NCBI GenBank assembly: GCA_027487315.1
Contig: JAIYDW010000245.1
Location: forward strand, 90,955 to 154,954
DNA: 64,000 bases
Reading direction: 5' to 3'
Source of the DNA: Verrucomicrobiaceae bacterium
Lineage (GTDB): Bacteria; Verrucomicrobiota; Verrucomicrobiia; Verrucomicrobiales; Verrucomicrobiaceae
The notes below the pieces were generated by a model, which was given only the letters and a program-made list of their open reading frames with translations, ran no database searches and was not told where the DNA came from. Position 1 is the stretch's first letter. The number at the start of each line of letters is the position of its first letter. A program made the translations under genes and the position numbers. Of the stretch, positions 53,282 to 62,518 are shown piece after piece.

Positions 53282-56098
53282 TCAACCCGTGGTTCTCAAC
53301 CCCGACGCCAACGCATTGATCGATACCAGCAAATCCGGAATCATCCCTTCTGCGCCCACCGCATCGCCCTCCGCCACCTTCGCTCGCCATACCTTCAGCA
53401 ACTCGATCTGCTGCCGATGCAAGACATGCAATGGTTGCTCCCGCAACGCCAACGTGAACGCCAACCTCGGACGCCTCTCCGCGAACGGACGTTTGAACAA
53501 ATGATTCACCATCTCCTGCGTCAGCGCCAACTCCGCCAAGATCTGTGCCAAAAACCGATCCCTCACCGCCACATCCGGCACCAAACTCGAGTACTCCCGG
53601 ATCCAATCCAAGTTCACACTCACCAACGAACTCTCAATGTTCGTCATCACATACCGCAAAAACGGATCCTTCTTCATGTTCCCCTCCACCAGCGCCCATC
53701 CCTCGGAGTCCTCCGTCATCAGCCGCTTCAAAGCCGAACCCGCCCCATACCACCCCGGCAGATAAAACCGACTCTGCGTCCAGGAGAACACCCACGGAAT
53801 CGCCCGCAAATCCTCCAACGACGGCTGCCCCGTCCGCCGCGCCGGCCGCGACCCAATCCGCGAATTCTCCAACGCATCAATCGGCGTCGCATTCCGGTAA
53901 AACGTCATGAACCCCTCCGCGTGCAACAAGGCCCGATACGTCTCCGTGCTCCACCCCGCCAACTTCTCCACCACCGCTCCCATCGACTCAACCTGCCCTT
54001 GTCCCGACCGATGCCTCGCCGTCGTCGAGGCCGCCGACGCCATCAAAACCTCCACGTTGTAAACCGCCGAATTCATGTGCGCATACTTCTGCGCAATCGT
54101 CTCCCCCTGCTCCGTCATCCGCAAAAAGCCTCCCAATGCCCCTTGCGGCATCGCATCCATAAACCAATGCGTCGGCCCCGCCCCACGCCCCACGGTCCCA
54201 CCGCGACCATGGAAAAACACGGCGTTAACCCCCAACTTCGCCGTCGCCTCGCTCAACTCCCGTTGCGCCCGGTGAATCGCCCACTGACTCGCCAAAATCC
54301 CGCAATCCTTGTTCGAGTCCGAATAGCCCACCATCATCTGAAAACTCGGCGCTTCCTGACCTGCCATGCTGCGGACCGTCACCGGATGCTTCAAAAACGC
54401 CTCCGTAATCCCAGGCCCAGCTTCCAAATCCCCCATCGTCTCAAACAACGGCGTCACCGGCATCGAACAACACAACCCGCCATCCTTCCAATCCGCCAGC
54501 CCCGCCTCACGCGCCAGCACATACACCGTCAGCAAATCCTCCACATTGCGTGTCATCGACACAATCAACGACCCCAACGCCGCCAACCCATACTGATCCC
54601 GATGCTCCACCAACACTCGGTAACAAGCCAGCACCGTGTCCGCCTCCGGTCCCGCCGATAGCCCAGGCGCCAAGAACGGCCTCGGCGATTTCAATTCCTC
54701 TTCCAGCAATGCCCGCTTCTTCTCAAGCGGCCACGTCGCAAAACTCGCCCCATCAGGCACTCCCGCCATCGCCAGCAACTGCGCCATCGCCTTCTCGTGA
54801 AACGCCGAATTCTGTCTCACATCCAACACCGCCGAATGAAAACCAAACGCATGGATCTGCCGCTTCAACGGCACAATCCATTGCTCCACCAAAGCCTCGC
54901 TCCCCACTTCACGCAGCGACTCCGCCAGCAACTCCACATCCGCTAACAACTCTTCCGGATGCCGATACCCCGCCGCCGATGTCGGATGCTCCGACGCCAC
55001 CACCAGTTTCGCCCGCATCAAAAACGCCACTTCGCGCCAGGGCTCTTCCCGGTTCCGCTCCCGAATGTAATCCACATCCACCCCCGGTGCCTCCTTCAAC
55101 TCCGCCACCAATCGCTCCTTCAGCTTCACCAACACCTCCGGCACCTTCTGAAACAACACGCTCAACGGCAAGTGATGCCCCAGCTTCTCCATCGCCCGCC
55201 TCTGCACCCTCAGCGCATTCTTCCGCAGGGACCTCAAAGACGCGCGCGTCACCTCATGCGTCACAAACGGATGCCCATCCCGGTCCCCGCCAATCCACGT
55301 CCCAAAGCGCACCAACGGTGGCAACTCATCCACCGCCTTCGGATCCAGCCCCGCGGCCTCCCACGCCTCCCGCAAATGCACATGCGCTCTCGCCAGCGCT
55401 TCCGGAAACACCTCCCGCAAATAGTGCATCGCATTCTGCAACTCCGCCTGAATCGATGGCCGCGTCACATGAATCTCTCCCGTCCGCCACAACGCCTCCA
55501 ACTCCACCTCAATCTGCCTCCCCAATCGCTCCTGTTCCCGATCCGTATACGCCGAGTTCTCATGGCGGTTCATCAGGCTGTAAAGTTCCCGATGCCGCTC
55601 CCCCACCGTCTCCCGCTTCGCTTCCGTCGGATGCGCCGTCAACACTGGCTCCACCCGCACCGACTTCAAAGCCTCCAACACTTCCTCCACCGCCAACCCC
55701 TGTGCCAGCATCTGCTTCAAATTGTCCGCCCACAGCCCCTTCTCCGCCTCCGGCCCCGACTCCTTTTCCCGCAACCGCCGCACCTGCGCCGCCGCACGCT
55801 CTTCCACGATGTTCAGCAACTGAAACGCGATCGAATACGCCTGTCCCAGCGCCCGCCCATTCACTCCTTCCGGCGCCACAATCTCATCATCACCCCAAGG
55901 CAACCGATCCGCCAACGCCCCCTCACCCAGACGCCTCAACGTCTTGCGATACGCGTCCATCAAATAACGCAGGTCAGCTTGCAGAAGATCAAAGCCCAAA
56001 TCCCGCAACGCGGCAGGTTGGAGCACGGCAGAAGAGTCAGTTTGTGGCATTCCAGGAAAGAAGGTTAGCATCTTTAATGCCGGACCTCCCACATTCAA
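53282..56098 (-). CDS. ppc: Phosphoenolpyruvate carboxylase
   Basis: A 938-aa cytosolic enzyme that makes oxaloacetate from phosphoenolpyruvate and bicarbonate, an anaplerotic step. The motif LTAHPTEAKRET holds the catalytic His156, and FFHGRGGTVGRGAGPTH the Gly/Arg-rich catalytic loop. The region VMVGYSDSNKDCG is also typical, and the C-terminus ends in SVNALASGLRTTG, the conserved end of the family. Length is within the usual 880-950 range. Start candidates at 56098, 56071 and 56050 cannot be separated; a weak AGGTGG precedes the first. It lies downstream of a short anchored protein gene on the same strand. Confidence 0.95.
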   Translation of the reverse strand: MNVGGPALKMLTFFPGMPQTDSSAVLQPAALRDLGFDLLQADLRYLMDAYRKTLRRLGEGALADRLPWGDDEIVAPEGVNGRALGQAYSIAFQLLNIVEERAAAQVRRLREKESGPEAEKGLWADNLKQMLAQGLAVEEVLEALKSVRVEPVLTAHPTEAKRETVGERHRELYSLMNRHENSAYTDREQERLGRQIEVELEALWRTGEIHVTRPSIQAELQNAMHYLREVFPEALARAHVHLREAWEAAGLDPKAVDELPPLVRFGTWIGGDRDGHPFVTHEVTRASLRSLRKNALRVQRRAMEKLGHHLPLSVLFQKVPEVLVKLKERLVAELKEAPGVDVDYIRERNREEPWREVAFLMRAKLVVASEHPTSAAGYRHPEELLADVELLAESLREVGSEALVEQWIVPLKRQIHAFGFHSAVLDVRQNSAFHEKAMAQLLAMAGVPDGASFATWPLEKKRALLEEELKSPRPFLAPGLSAGPEADTVLACYRVLVEHRDQYGLAALGSLIVSMTRNVEDLLTVYVLAREAGLADWKDGGLCCSMPVTPLFETMGDLEAGPGITEAFLKHPVTVRSMAGQEAPSFQMMVGYSDSNKDCGILASQWAIHRAQRELSEATAKLGVNAVFFHGRGGTVGRGAGPTHWFMDAMPQGALGGFLRMTEQGETIAQKYAHMNSAVYNVEVLMASAASTTARHRSGQGQVESMGAVVEKLAGWSTETYRALLHAEGFMTFYRNATPIDALENSRIGSRPARRTGQPSLEDLRAIPWVFSWTQSRFYLPGWYGAGSALKRLMTEDSEGWALVEGNMKKDPFLRYVMTNIESSLVSVNLDWIREYSSLVPDVAVRDRFLAQILAELALTQEMVNHLFKRPFAERRPRLAFTLALREQPLHVLHRQQIELLKVWRAKVAEGDAVGAEGMIPDLLVSINALASGLRTTG

Positions 56099-56130
56099 CC
56101 ACCTATCCCAACTCAGCCTCCTGAACGGCT

Positions 56131-56562
56131 CTAATACAGCAAATAAGCAATCTCACGATCCGATAACGCACTGGTATCTTCCAAGGCCAGCAACTCATCC
56201 AAATAATCCAAACTCTCCAACTGCGTCTCCACCTCAGGCACCAACGGCGCCTCCACCGCAGCGGCACTCGACTCCGGCTCAGCCACCGCCACGACCGGAA
56301 CCTCCACCGCCGACTCCTTCAACCCACTCACCGCAACCATCCCAAAAACCAACAGCACCGCCACACCAGCCACCAATCGGCCAACCGGCACCATCCCTGT
56401 CGTATCCGTCCACCACGCCTTCAACCCCACCCACCAACCACGCTCCTGCGGCGTCTGGCGCGCTTCCCTCACCACATTCTGCACAAAATTGGGCCGCACA
56501 TCCGCCTCCCGGCCTTTGCCGAGCAGCTTCCAAAGCGGATCTTGAGGTTCAAGTGGGTTCAT
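56131..56562 (-). CDS. Small membrane protein, anti-sigma-like layout
   Basis: A 143-aa protein with one central transmembrane helix (VPVGRLVAGVAVLLVFGMVAV) at about 60-80, an N-terminal cytosolic part of ~55 residues with basic residues (FVQNVVREARQTPQE), and an acidic Val/Glu/Ala-rich C-terminal part facing the periplasm. The end, DYLDELLALEDTSALSDREIAYLLY, is hydrophobic and helical. The architecture resembles membrane-bound regulators such as anti-sigma factors, but there is no sigma factor gene beside it and no zinc motif. I infer no specific function. I prefer the ATG at 56562 over the previous one. Confidence 0.6.
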   Translation of the reverse strand: MNPLEPQDPLWKLLGKGREADVRPNFVQNVVREARQTPQERGWWVGLKAWWTDTTGMVPVGRLVAGVAVLLVFGMVAVSGLKESAVEVPVVAVAEPESSAAAVEAPLVPEVETQLESLDYLDELLALEDTSALSDREIAYLLY

Positions 56563-56621
56563 CACAAACAGTCAAACCCCCGAACCCATCGGAGGTTTCA
56601 CACAAAAACACTTTTTCTTTC

Positions 56622-57077
56622 TCAAACCAACCGCTTGCCCACCGCTGCCGATAGCAACCGATTGTCCGCCCGCCCCGCCGCCTTCTCCTGCAGCACCTTC
56701 ATCACCGCTCCCATTTCCTTCTTCGAAGTCGCTCCCACCTCGGCAATCACCGCATCCACCAGGGCCTCCAGATCTTCCGCACTCATCGCCGCCGGCAAAT
56801 ACCGCTCCAGCACCGCAATCTCCGCCTTCGCCGCCGCCACCGCCTCAGGCCGATCCGCCTTCTCTGCTCCCTCCACGCTGTCCTGCATCTTCTTCATCTC
56901 CTTCCGCACCACCGCAATCGCTTCCACATCATCAAGCTCTCCTTCAGCCCCCAACTTCTCAATCGCCGCATACTTCAGCGCCGACTTCAAATTGCGCACC
57001 ACATTCAGCGTCACCGTGTCCTTGGCGCGCATCGCGGTTTTCATGTCTTCGGTCAGTTGGGTCGAAAAAGTGCTCAT
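56622..57077 (-). CDS. yqeY: GatB/YqeY-domain protein
   Basis: A 151-aa cytosolic all-helical protein of the YqeY family, related to the C-terminal domain of the GatB amidotransferase subunit that binds tRNA. The ATG at 57077 matches the usual start (MSTFSTQLTEDMKTAMRAKD). Typical motifs are RNLKSALKYAAIEKLG, VVRKEMKKMQDSVE, LERYLPAAMSAEDLEALV and AEVGATSKKEMGAVMKVLQEK. The length fits the family. Its precise role is unclear. It lies divergent from queG. Confidence 0.92.
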   Translation of the reverse strand: MSTFSTQLTEDMKTAMRAKDTVTLNVVRNLKSALKYAAIEKLGAEGELDDVEAIAVVRKEMKKMQDSVEGAEKADRPEAVAAAKAEIAVLERYLPAAMSAEDLEALVDAVIAEVGATSKKEMGAVMKVLQEKAAGRADNRLLSAAVGKRLV

Positions 57078-57197
57078 AAAGGTAAATTCCGCCCCTAGCT
57101 TGCCCATCCCCGCCCCCCTGTCCACCCCTTTGCCTCATTTTCCTCCACCCACCAAAAAAGCCCTCGCCCAACCCCCTCCAACCTCGCACCTTCACGA

Positions 57198-58238
57198 GTG
57201 CCCGACGACCTCAAGTCCCAAATCCGCCAGCGCGCCCTCTTCCTCGGGTTCGCCGACTGCCGCATCGCCCCTGCCGCCCCCGCCGCCCATCGCCACATCT
57301 TCGAAGAATGGGTCGCCGATGGCAAATACGGCGACATGGCCTGGATGGCCAAAAACCTCGACCGCCGCTCCGATCCCCGCCTCCTCGTTCCCGACGCCAA
57401 ATCCCTCATCGTCCTCGCCACCAATTACTGGCAGGGCCCCGCCCGCCCCGAACCCGACGACACCTATCGCATCGCCCGCTACGCCTGGAATGACGACTAC
57501 CACGACACCATCGAGAAGCGCCTCTGGCAGCTCGACGCCTTCCTCATCGAACTAGGCGGTCGCCAACGCCATTACGTCGACACTGGCCCCGTCCTCGAAC
57601 GTGATTTCGCCAACGAAGCCGGACTCGGCTGGAATGGCAAAAGCACCATGCAAATCCACCGCCAGCTCGGCACCTGGTTCTTCCTCGCCGAAATCATCAC
57701 CACCCTCGACCTCCCCCCCGACTCCCCCTCCCCAGACCACTGCGGCTCCTGCACCCGCTGCATCACCGCCTGCCCCACCCAGGCCATCACCGCCCCCCGT
57801 CGGATGGACGCCCGCCGCTGCCTCTCCTACCTCACCATCGAAAGCAAAGGCCCCATCCCCCTCGAGTTCCGCCGCGCCCTCGGTGGTCGCATCTACGGTT
57901 GCGACGACTGCCTCGACGCCTGTCCCTGGAACCGCTTTGCCCAGACCTCAAGCGACGCCACCTTCCAAGCCCGCACCACCATCTTTCAGCATCACCTCCG
58001 CGATTTCCTCGCCCTCGACGACCAGGCCTTCCGCTCCCTCTTCGCCAAAAGCCCCATCAAACGCATCAAACGCCCCGCCTTCCTCCGCAACGTCTGCGTC
58101 GCCCTCGGCAACACCGGCACCCCCGCCGACCTCCCCGCCCTCCAAATCGCCGCCACCGACCCCCATCCCCTCATCGCCGAACACGCCGCCTGGGCCATCG
58201 CTGAAATCAATTCCCGCTACGCCGAGAGCATCGGCTAA
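57198..58238 (+). CDS. queG: Epoxyqueuosine reductase
   Basis: A 346-aa cobalamin-dependent iron-sulfur enzyme that reduces epoxyqueuosine to queuosine, the last step of tRNA wobble-base modification. Two 4Fe-4S binding clusters are seen: CGSCTRCITACPTQAI near 186 and GCDDCLDACPWNRF near 235. The N-terminal region LGFADCRIA and the segment LEKDFANEAGLGWNGKST (seen here as LERDFANEAG) are family landmarks. A short HEAT-like C-terminal part (LGNTGTPADLPALQIAA) fits full-length QueG. Translation starts at GTG. Its stop overlaps the stop of the convergent PH-domain gene by 4 bp. Confidence 0.93.
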   Translation: MPDDLKSQIRQRALFLGFADCRIAPAAPAAHRHIFEEWVADGKYGDMAWMAKNLDRRSDPRLLVPDAKSLIVLATNYWQGPARPEPDDTYRIARYAWNDDYHDTIEKRLWQLDAFLIELGGRQRHYVDTGPVLERDFANEAGLGWNGKSTMQIHRQLGTWFFLAEIITTLDLPPDSPSPDHCGSCTRCITACPTQAITAPRRMDARRCLSYLTIESKGPIPLEFRRALGGRIYGCDDCLDACPWNRFAQTSSDATFQARTTIFQHHLRDFLALDDQAFRSLFAKSPIKRIKRPAFLRNVCVALGNTGTPADLPALQIAATDPHPLIAEHAAWAIAEINSRYAESIG

Positions 58239-58999
58239 TCATCGTCCCCGTCATTCATCCGCTGCAACCGCCGCACCAACTCCTTAATCCGGTGCGCCTT
58301 CCGCACATGATCAAACGCCACCTCAATCCCCGCGTTCGCTGACGACGAAAAATCCACGCTCCCCAGCCCCAGCAAACCCGTGATCCACCCTTCCCTCACA
58401 TCGATCGACCGGATATCCCGAATCCGCACCTCCTTCGAACTCCGCCCGATCAATCCCCACAGCACCTCCACCCGATCCTCCGTCACAAAATAATCCCGCG
58501 AGAACCTCGCAATCCCCACGCACAACACCACCGACGACGAGCAAAGAAATCCCAACGCAGCATACCGCAGCCCAAACGGCACCGCCAAAGCGCCCGACAC
58601 CGCCAGCAGCACCGCCAGAAAAAGCGCCTTCGAATAACTCAACCACGAAGGATTCCCGTGATACAAAATCCGCTCACCACTCGAGGTGTAAAGAAACCCA
58701 TCTTCCTCCTCCTGCTCCTCCCCTTCCTCATCCGTCACCTCATCATCATCAAATTCCTCACTCCGCACCCCATCCGCCCGAATCTCCACATACGAAGGCC
58801 GCCCAATCCGCGATCCACCGCTCGAACCTCCCACTCTCCCCTGAGTCAATTCCCCAACCGTGTGCGACCGCCCGCTCTCCACATCCTCACAAATCTCCCC
58901 CCGTCCCAGCGATCCCCTCTCCACCAGCACCGCCAAATCTTCCCGGCTCAACGTTTCCGTGAAGTCAGGATGTTCAGCAAGTCGATAGCGCGATGGCAT
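58235..58999 (-). CDS. Membrane protein with bacterial PH domain
   Basis: A 254-aa protein. The N-terminal ~50 residues (YRLAEHPDFTETLSREDLAVLVERGSLGRG) resemble a GYF_2-like protein-interaction domain. An acidic linker (DDDEVTDEEGEEQEEEDG) leads to two transmembrane helices (ALFLAVLLAVSGALAVPFGL and AALGFLCSSSVVLCVGIA). A bacterial pleckstrin-homology domain of the YdbS/bPH2 type follows (RDYFVTEDRVEVLWGLIGRSSKEVRIRDIRSIDVREGW). The C-terminus is a short charged helix. The function is unknown; the PH part should be cytosolic near the membrane. It is convergent with queG. Confidence 0.7.
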   Translation of the reverse strand: MPSRYRLAEHPDFTETLSREDLAVLVERGSLGRGEICEDVESGRSHTVGELTQGRVGGSSGGSRIGRPSYVEIRADGVRSEEFDDDEVTDEEGEEQEEEDGFLYTSSGERILYHGNPSWLSYSKALFLAVLLAVSGALAVPFGLRYAALGFLCSSSVVLCVGIARFSRDYFVTEDRVEVLWGLIGRSSKEVRIRDIRSIDVREGWITGLLGLGSVDFSSSANAGIEVAFDHVRKAHRIKELVRRLQRMNDGDDD

Positions 59000-59317
59000 G
59001 CAGCAAAAATCCCCCTACTCTGACACCTCTGCAGGTCTTGGTCTAGGACGTGTTTAAAAACTTGGGATGCCGTGGCGGTGAGTGCAGGAGGGTGAATGGC
59101 AAGGCTCAGGGTGCTGCCGCTATTGATGAATAACGGCAAACCCTGGAACGAAGCCAGTCGCCCACCTCCACCGCCGCAGAGGCGTGCCAAGTTTTTAAAC
59201 ACGCCCTCATGCCAATCCATTCCGCACGCCCTCCCAACTCCGCACCCGGCGGCGTCGCGCATTCCCGTCCCTCCCCGCTTGACAGTCCCGCCCCCTGCCG
59301 TTCCACTGCACCCGTCC
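59000..59317. other. Intergenic region, mostly filled by a palindromic element
   Basis: 318 bp between the PH-domain gene and the Agl23-like start codon. Over half is the near-palindromic element at 59045-59207. The rest is presumed divergent promoter sequence. The track's 59096 start for the next gene would run through the element and is disfavoured. Confidence 0.6.
59045..59207. repeat. 163-bp near-palindrome, MITE-like
   Basis: Outer arms CGTGTTTAAAAACTTGG (59049-59065) and CCAAGTTTTTAAACACG (59187-59203) are perfect 17-bp inverted repeats; they extend outward with one mismatch (AGG.CG). Inward, the two halves keep matching imperfectly (for example GGCGGTG, GGGTGAATGGC against GGGCGACTGGC) down to a central TGCCGCTATT/AATAACGGCA pair around GATG. 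The whole could fold into one long hairpin. Size and structure suggest a miniature inverted-repeat element; no transposase gene is present and no clear target-site duplication is seen. Confidence 0.8.
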
Positions 59318-61033
59318 ATGGCTCAGAAAAACGACCGCCTCTCATTGCCCGCCCTCATCCTTTTGTTGGCGCTCTCCCTCGGTCTTGGCACCTACTACCG
59401 CACCATCGCGCTCGATGCCCGCCCAATGCACACCGACGAGGCCATCCTCGCCACCAAATTCGCCGACTTCTGGACCGGCAAAGGCTTCGACTACGACCCC
59501 TCCGACTACCACGGCCCCGGCCTCCATCAGGCCTCCTGGCTCTACGCCAAACTCGCCCGCTGGGGCGCCCCCGACACCTGGACCGAAGCCGACCTCCGCC
59601 ACATCCCCGCCCTCTGCGGCATCGCTGTCATCCTCACCACCCTCCTCTTCTTCTCTCTCCTCGGCGGCCGCGCCACCCTCATCGCCATGCTCCTGACCGC
59701 CGTCTCGCCGATGATGGTCTTCTACAGCCGCTACTACATCATGGAGATGCTCTTCGCCCTCCTCGTTGCCCTCTCCCTCGCCTCCTGGTGGCGCTGGTCT
59801 CTCACCGGCAATCGACTCTGGCTGATCCTCTGCGGCGCCTCCGTCGGCTTCCAGCATGCCACCAAGGAAACATTCGTCCTCAATGTCGCCTCCGCCCTCA
59901 TCGCCTGGACCCTCGCCTGCTTCTTCATCCAGGAACGCGATACCTCACGCCTCCGACTCTCCAGCTTCAACCGCCGCCCCTCTCAGTGGAAACCCTGGCA
60001 CATCCTGTTCATCTCCTCCGTCCTCGTCTCGGTCGCTTCCTACTCCGGCTTCTTCCGCGACTGGTTCAGCGTCAAAGAAAGCATCGTCACCTACGCGAAC
60101 TACCTCCATCGCTCCGAAGGCAGCGGCCATGAAAAACCCTGGCACTACTACCTGACTCTCATCTTCTGGCGCAAAGACGGCCTCGTCTGGACCGAAGCCC
60201 TCATCGGTGGCCTCGGTCTCGTTGGCATCCTGCATGCTTTCTTCGGCACCCACAAAGACGGCAAAAAACACCGCTTCCTCATCTTCCTCAGCCTCTACAC
60301 CCTCGGCCTCTTCACCGCCTACTCCATCCTCGCCTACAAAACCCCCTGGTCCATCCTCACCGCCCAGTCCGCCCTCACGCTCCTCGCCGGTGTCGGTGCC
60401 GCCGCTCTCTGGGGCCTCTTCAACAAAGGCTTCCCCAACCTCTGCTTCCAAGTCGCCATCGGCCTTGGCGTCTACCACCTCTGCGATGAATCCATGCTCG
60501 CCATCGGCCCCTACAAAGCCGATCCCCGCAACCCCTACGTCTACTCCCACACCACCACCAATCTCCTCCAACTCGTCACCACCGTCCGCGAACTCGCCGA
60601 TCTCAAACCCGATTCCCCTCCTTCCATCCAGGTCATCAATCGCGACCAAGGCTGGCCCCTCCCCTGGTACTTCCGCACCCTCCCCAATGTCGGTTACCAC
60701 GCCATCCCTCCTGCCCATCTGAAGGGCGACATCATCATCGCCGAAGCCACTCAACGCGACGCCATCCTCGCCCAAATCGACCTCGCCGACTATCAAGACA
60801 CCGGCCTCCACGGCCTCCGCCCCGGCGTCCCCCTCATCATGCTCGTCAAGCACGACCTCTGGGATCACCTCATGGCCAAACGCCAGGGCCTCCCGCCTCC
60901 AAAACCCAAACCCGCCCCCCTCCCCGAACCCCCTCCTCCTCCCGCCCCCCTCATCGGCCCCCCATTCCCCACTCCCAGCACCCTTCAAGGCCCACCCGCC
61001 TCCGTCAGCCCCGGCCCCGCGTCACCTCCATGA
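59318..61033 (+). CDS. Agl23-like (TIGR03663) polytopic membrane protein
   Basis: A 571-aa integral membrane protein started at the ATG at 59318, which removes a Pro-rich non-conserved leader. It has ten or so hydrophobic helices and the GT-C/ArnT-like first-loop motif RPMHTDEAILATKFADF, followed by FDYDPSDYHGPGLHQ. These match the TIGR03663 'flippase activity-associated' family. Members are suspected to act on lipid-linked sugars. The soluble C-terminal part ends in a long Pro-rich tail (PPPKPKPAPLPEPPPPP). It overlaps the ApbE gene by 4 bp (ATGA), so the two are probably co-translated. The MITE-like element lies 110 bp upstream. Confidence 0.8.
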   Translation: MAQKNDRLSLPALILLLALSLGLGTYYRTIALDARPMHTDEAILATKFADFWTGKGFDYDPSDYHGPGLHQASWLYAKLARWGAPDTWTEADLRHIPALCGIAVILTTLLFFSLLGGRATLIAMLLTAVSPMMVFYSRYYIMEMLFALLVALSLASWWRWSLTGNRLWLILCGASVGFQHATKETFVLNVASALIAWTLACFFIQERDTSRLRLSSFNRRPSQWKPWHILFISSVLVSVASYSGFFRDWFSVKESIVTYANYLHRSEGSGHEKPWHYYLTLIFWRKDGLVWTEALIGGLGLVGILHAFFGTHKDGKKHRFLIFLSLYTLGLFTAYSILAYKTPWSILTAQSALTLLAGVGAAALWGLFNKGFPNLCFQVAIGLGVYHLCDESMLAIGPYKADPRNPYVYSHTTTNLLQLVTTVRELADLKPDSPPSIQVINRDQGWPLPWYFRTLPNVGYHAIPPAHLKGDIIIAEATQRDAILAQIDLADYQDTGLHGLRPGVPLIMLVKHDLWDHLMAKRQGLPPPKPKPAPLPEPPPPPAPLIGPPFPTPSTLQGPPASVSPGPASPP

Positions 61034-61896
61034 CGGCAGACTCCCATCACACCAATCACTTCGACGCCATGGCCACCACCTTCTCCGTGGTCATCGCCCA
61101 ACCCGACATCGACGCCACTTACGCCGCTCAAGTCACCAACGCCATCCGCCTCGAAGTCGAACGCCTCGAAGAAGAACTCAGCCGCTTCCGCCCCACCAGC
61201 GAGATCTGGCGCCTCGGCAACCTCAAAACCGGACAGCGCAGCCGCATCACCCTCGCCACCTGGGACTGCCTCTCCCTCGCCCAAGCCCTCCATCAGGAAA
61301 CAGCCGGCGCCCTCGACATCACCATCGCCCCCCTCATGCGCCTCTGGCGCAACCCCGATGGCTCCCCGCGCACGCCACAAGATTCCGAACTCGAAGAAAT
61401 CAAACCCCTCATCGGCTGCCACCTCTTCGACCTCCATGAGGAAGACCTCTCCATCACCGTCCACACCTCCCCTCTAACGCTCGACCTCGGCGCCATCGGC
61501 AAAGGCTACGCCCTCGACCAAGCCGTCACCGTCCTCAATGACTGGGGCATTCAAAACGCACTCCTCAATGCTGGCGACAGCACCCTCCTCGCCCTCGGCA
61601 AACCCCCGGACGAACCCGCCTGGATCGTCCGCCTCGACGCCGAGCACGGCCACCGCGAAATCCCCCTCATCGACCAGGCCCTCAGCGCCACCGGCCAGGC
61701 CGAACAAGGCCAGCACATCATGGACCCCCGCACCCTCCGGCCCGTCCCCTTCACCACCCGCCGCCGCTACACCCTCGCCCCCACCGCCGCCCTAGCCGAC
61801 GGCCTCTCCACCGCCTTCGCCGTCATGACCGACCCCGAAGCCCAGTCCCTCTGCGCCCGCCACCCCACCCTCACCTTCCTCACCCCCGAAGCGTAG
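61030..61896 (+). CDS. apbE: FAD:protein FMN transferase (ApbE)
   Basis: A 288-aa flavin transferase that attaches FMN covalently to Thr/Ser of target proteins such as Na+-NQR or RNF subunits. Landmarks are HFDAMATTFSVVIA at the N-terminus, ELSRFRPTSEI, the central LDLGAIGKGYALD, and ALADGLSTAFAVM near the C-terminus. No signal peptide or lipobox is visible, unlike many periplasmic ApbE proteins. No RNF/NQR target is encoded nearby. It overlaps the upstream membrane protein gene by 4 bp. Confidence 0.9.
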   Translation: MTADSHHTNHFDAMATTFSVVIAQPDIDATYAAQVTNAIRLEVERLEEELSRFRPTSEIWRLGNLKTGQRSRITLATWDCLSLAQALHQETAGALDITIAPLMRLWRNPDGSPRTPQDSELEEIKPLIGCHLFDLHEEDLSITVHTSPLTLDLGAIGKGYALDQAVTVLNDWGIQNALLNAGDSTLLALGKPPDEPAWIVRLDAEHGHREIPLIDQALSATGQAEQGQHIMDPRTLRPVPFTTRRRYTLAPTAALADGLSTAFAVMTDPEAQSLCARHPTLTFLTPEA

Positions 61897-62010
61897 AGCC
61901 AAATCCTCCTATCCCCCCGTGTTGCAAGCCGCTGGCTTGCCCCCTCATTACAGAGCATGCAACGAAGACTACCCGGTTGCCATCACCGCGTTTTTGTCGC
62001 ATACTCCAGT

Positions 62011-62223
62011 ATGTCAGTCGCCCAAGTCACTGAAGAAATCGCACGAATGACAGAAGACGAGCAGTTCTACATTGCCGCTTTCATCCAACACCTCGTGGAT
62101 GTACGGGATCCGAATCACTCAGCAGCAATCGCGGCGGCAAATCAACGGATGGACAACGGGCAGAAAGTGTCGTTTGAGGAGTTAATCGAACGCCATGAAG
62201 CACTGGAGCGTCAGGGGAAGTGA
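62011..62223 (+). CDS. Small antitoxin-like protein
   Basis: A 70-aa protein started at the ATG at 62011. The helical N-terminus (SVAQVTEEIARMTEDEQFYIAAFIQHL) and an acidic C-terminal helix (SFEELIERHEALERQGK) resemble small type II antitoxins. The next gene starts 3 bp after the stop and encodes a RelE/ParE-like protein. Third codon positions are more mixed than in the preceding genes, which fits acquired DNA. I infer the role from pairing and size. Confidence 0.6.
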   Translation: MSVAQVTEEIARMTEDEQFYIAAFIQHLVDVRDPNHSAAIAAANQRMDNGQKVSFEELIERHEALERQGK

Positions 62224-62226
62224 TTC

Positions 62227-62499
62227 ATGGTCCTGTCGCCAAAGCTTGTTCTTGATGGCGAGGCTGTCGAAACGCTGTTAGCGCTTGCACCATCGTTTCG
62301 GCGGCGAATCCTGGGAATCCTTGATCAACTTCGCCAACAGTCGCCTCGATCCACCGAAGACTTTGCTGAGACAGACCAAACAGGCCGACACATCAGCGTG
62401 AAGGGCGTTCGTCCGGTTCTCATTCGTTACTGGCTGGATGGTCCTGCTAATGAGTTTCGCATCACACGCATCACAGTCTTAAAGCCTTGGACCAACTAG
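62227..62499 (+). CDS. RelE/ParE-like toxin
   Basis: A 90-aa basic protein. The pattern LAPSFRRRILGILDQLRQQSP, a central HISVKGVRPVLIRYWLDG and a C-terminal FRITRITVLKPW is consistent with the RelE/ParE fold, where the toxin inhibits translation or gyrase. It lies 3 bp after an antitoxin-like gene on the same strand. The family match is by pattern only, so confidence is moderate. Confidence 0.6.
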   Translation: MVLSPKLVLDGEAVETLLALAPSFRRRILGILDQLRQQSPRSTEDFAETDQTGRHISVKGVRPVLIRYWLDGPANEFRITRITVLKPWTN

Positions 62500-62518
62500 T
62501 TAGCCGGAAGTCCCCCCC

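Noticed and set aside
54550-56124. 524-aa plus-strand ORF, rich in Pro/Ser/Thr
   Set aside because: Antisense shadow of phosphoenolpyruvate carboxylase; the composition reflects complementary GC-rich codons.
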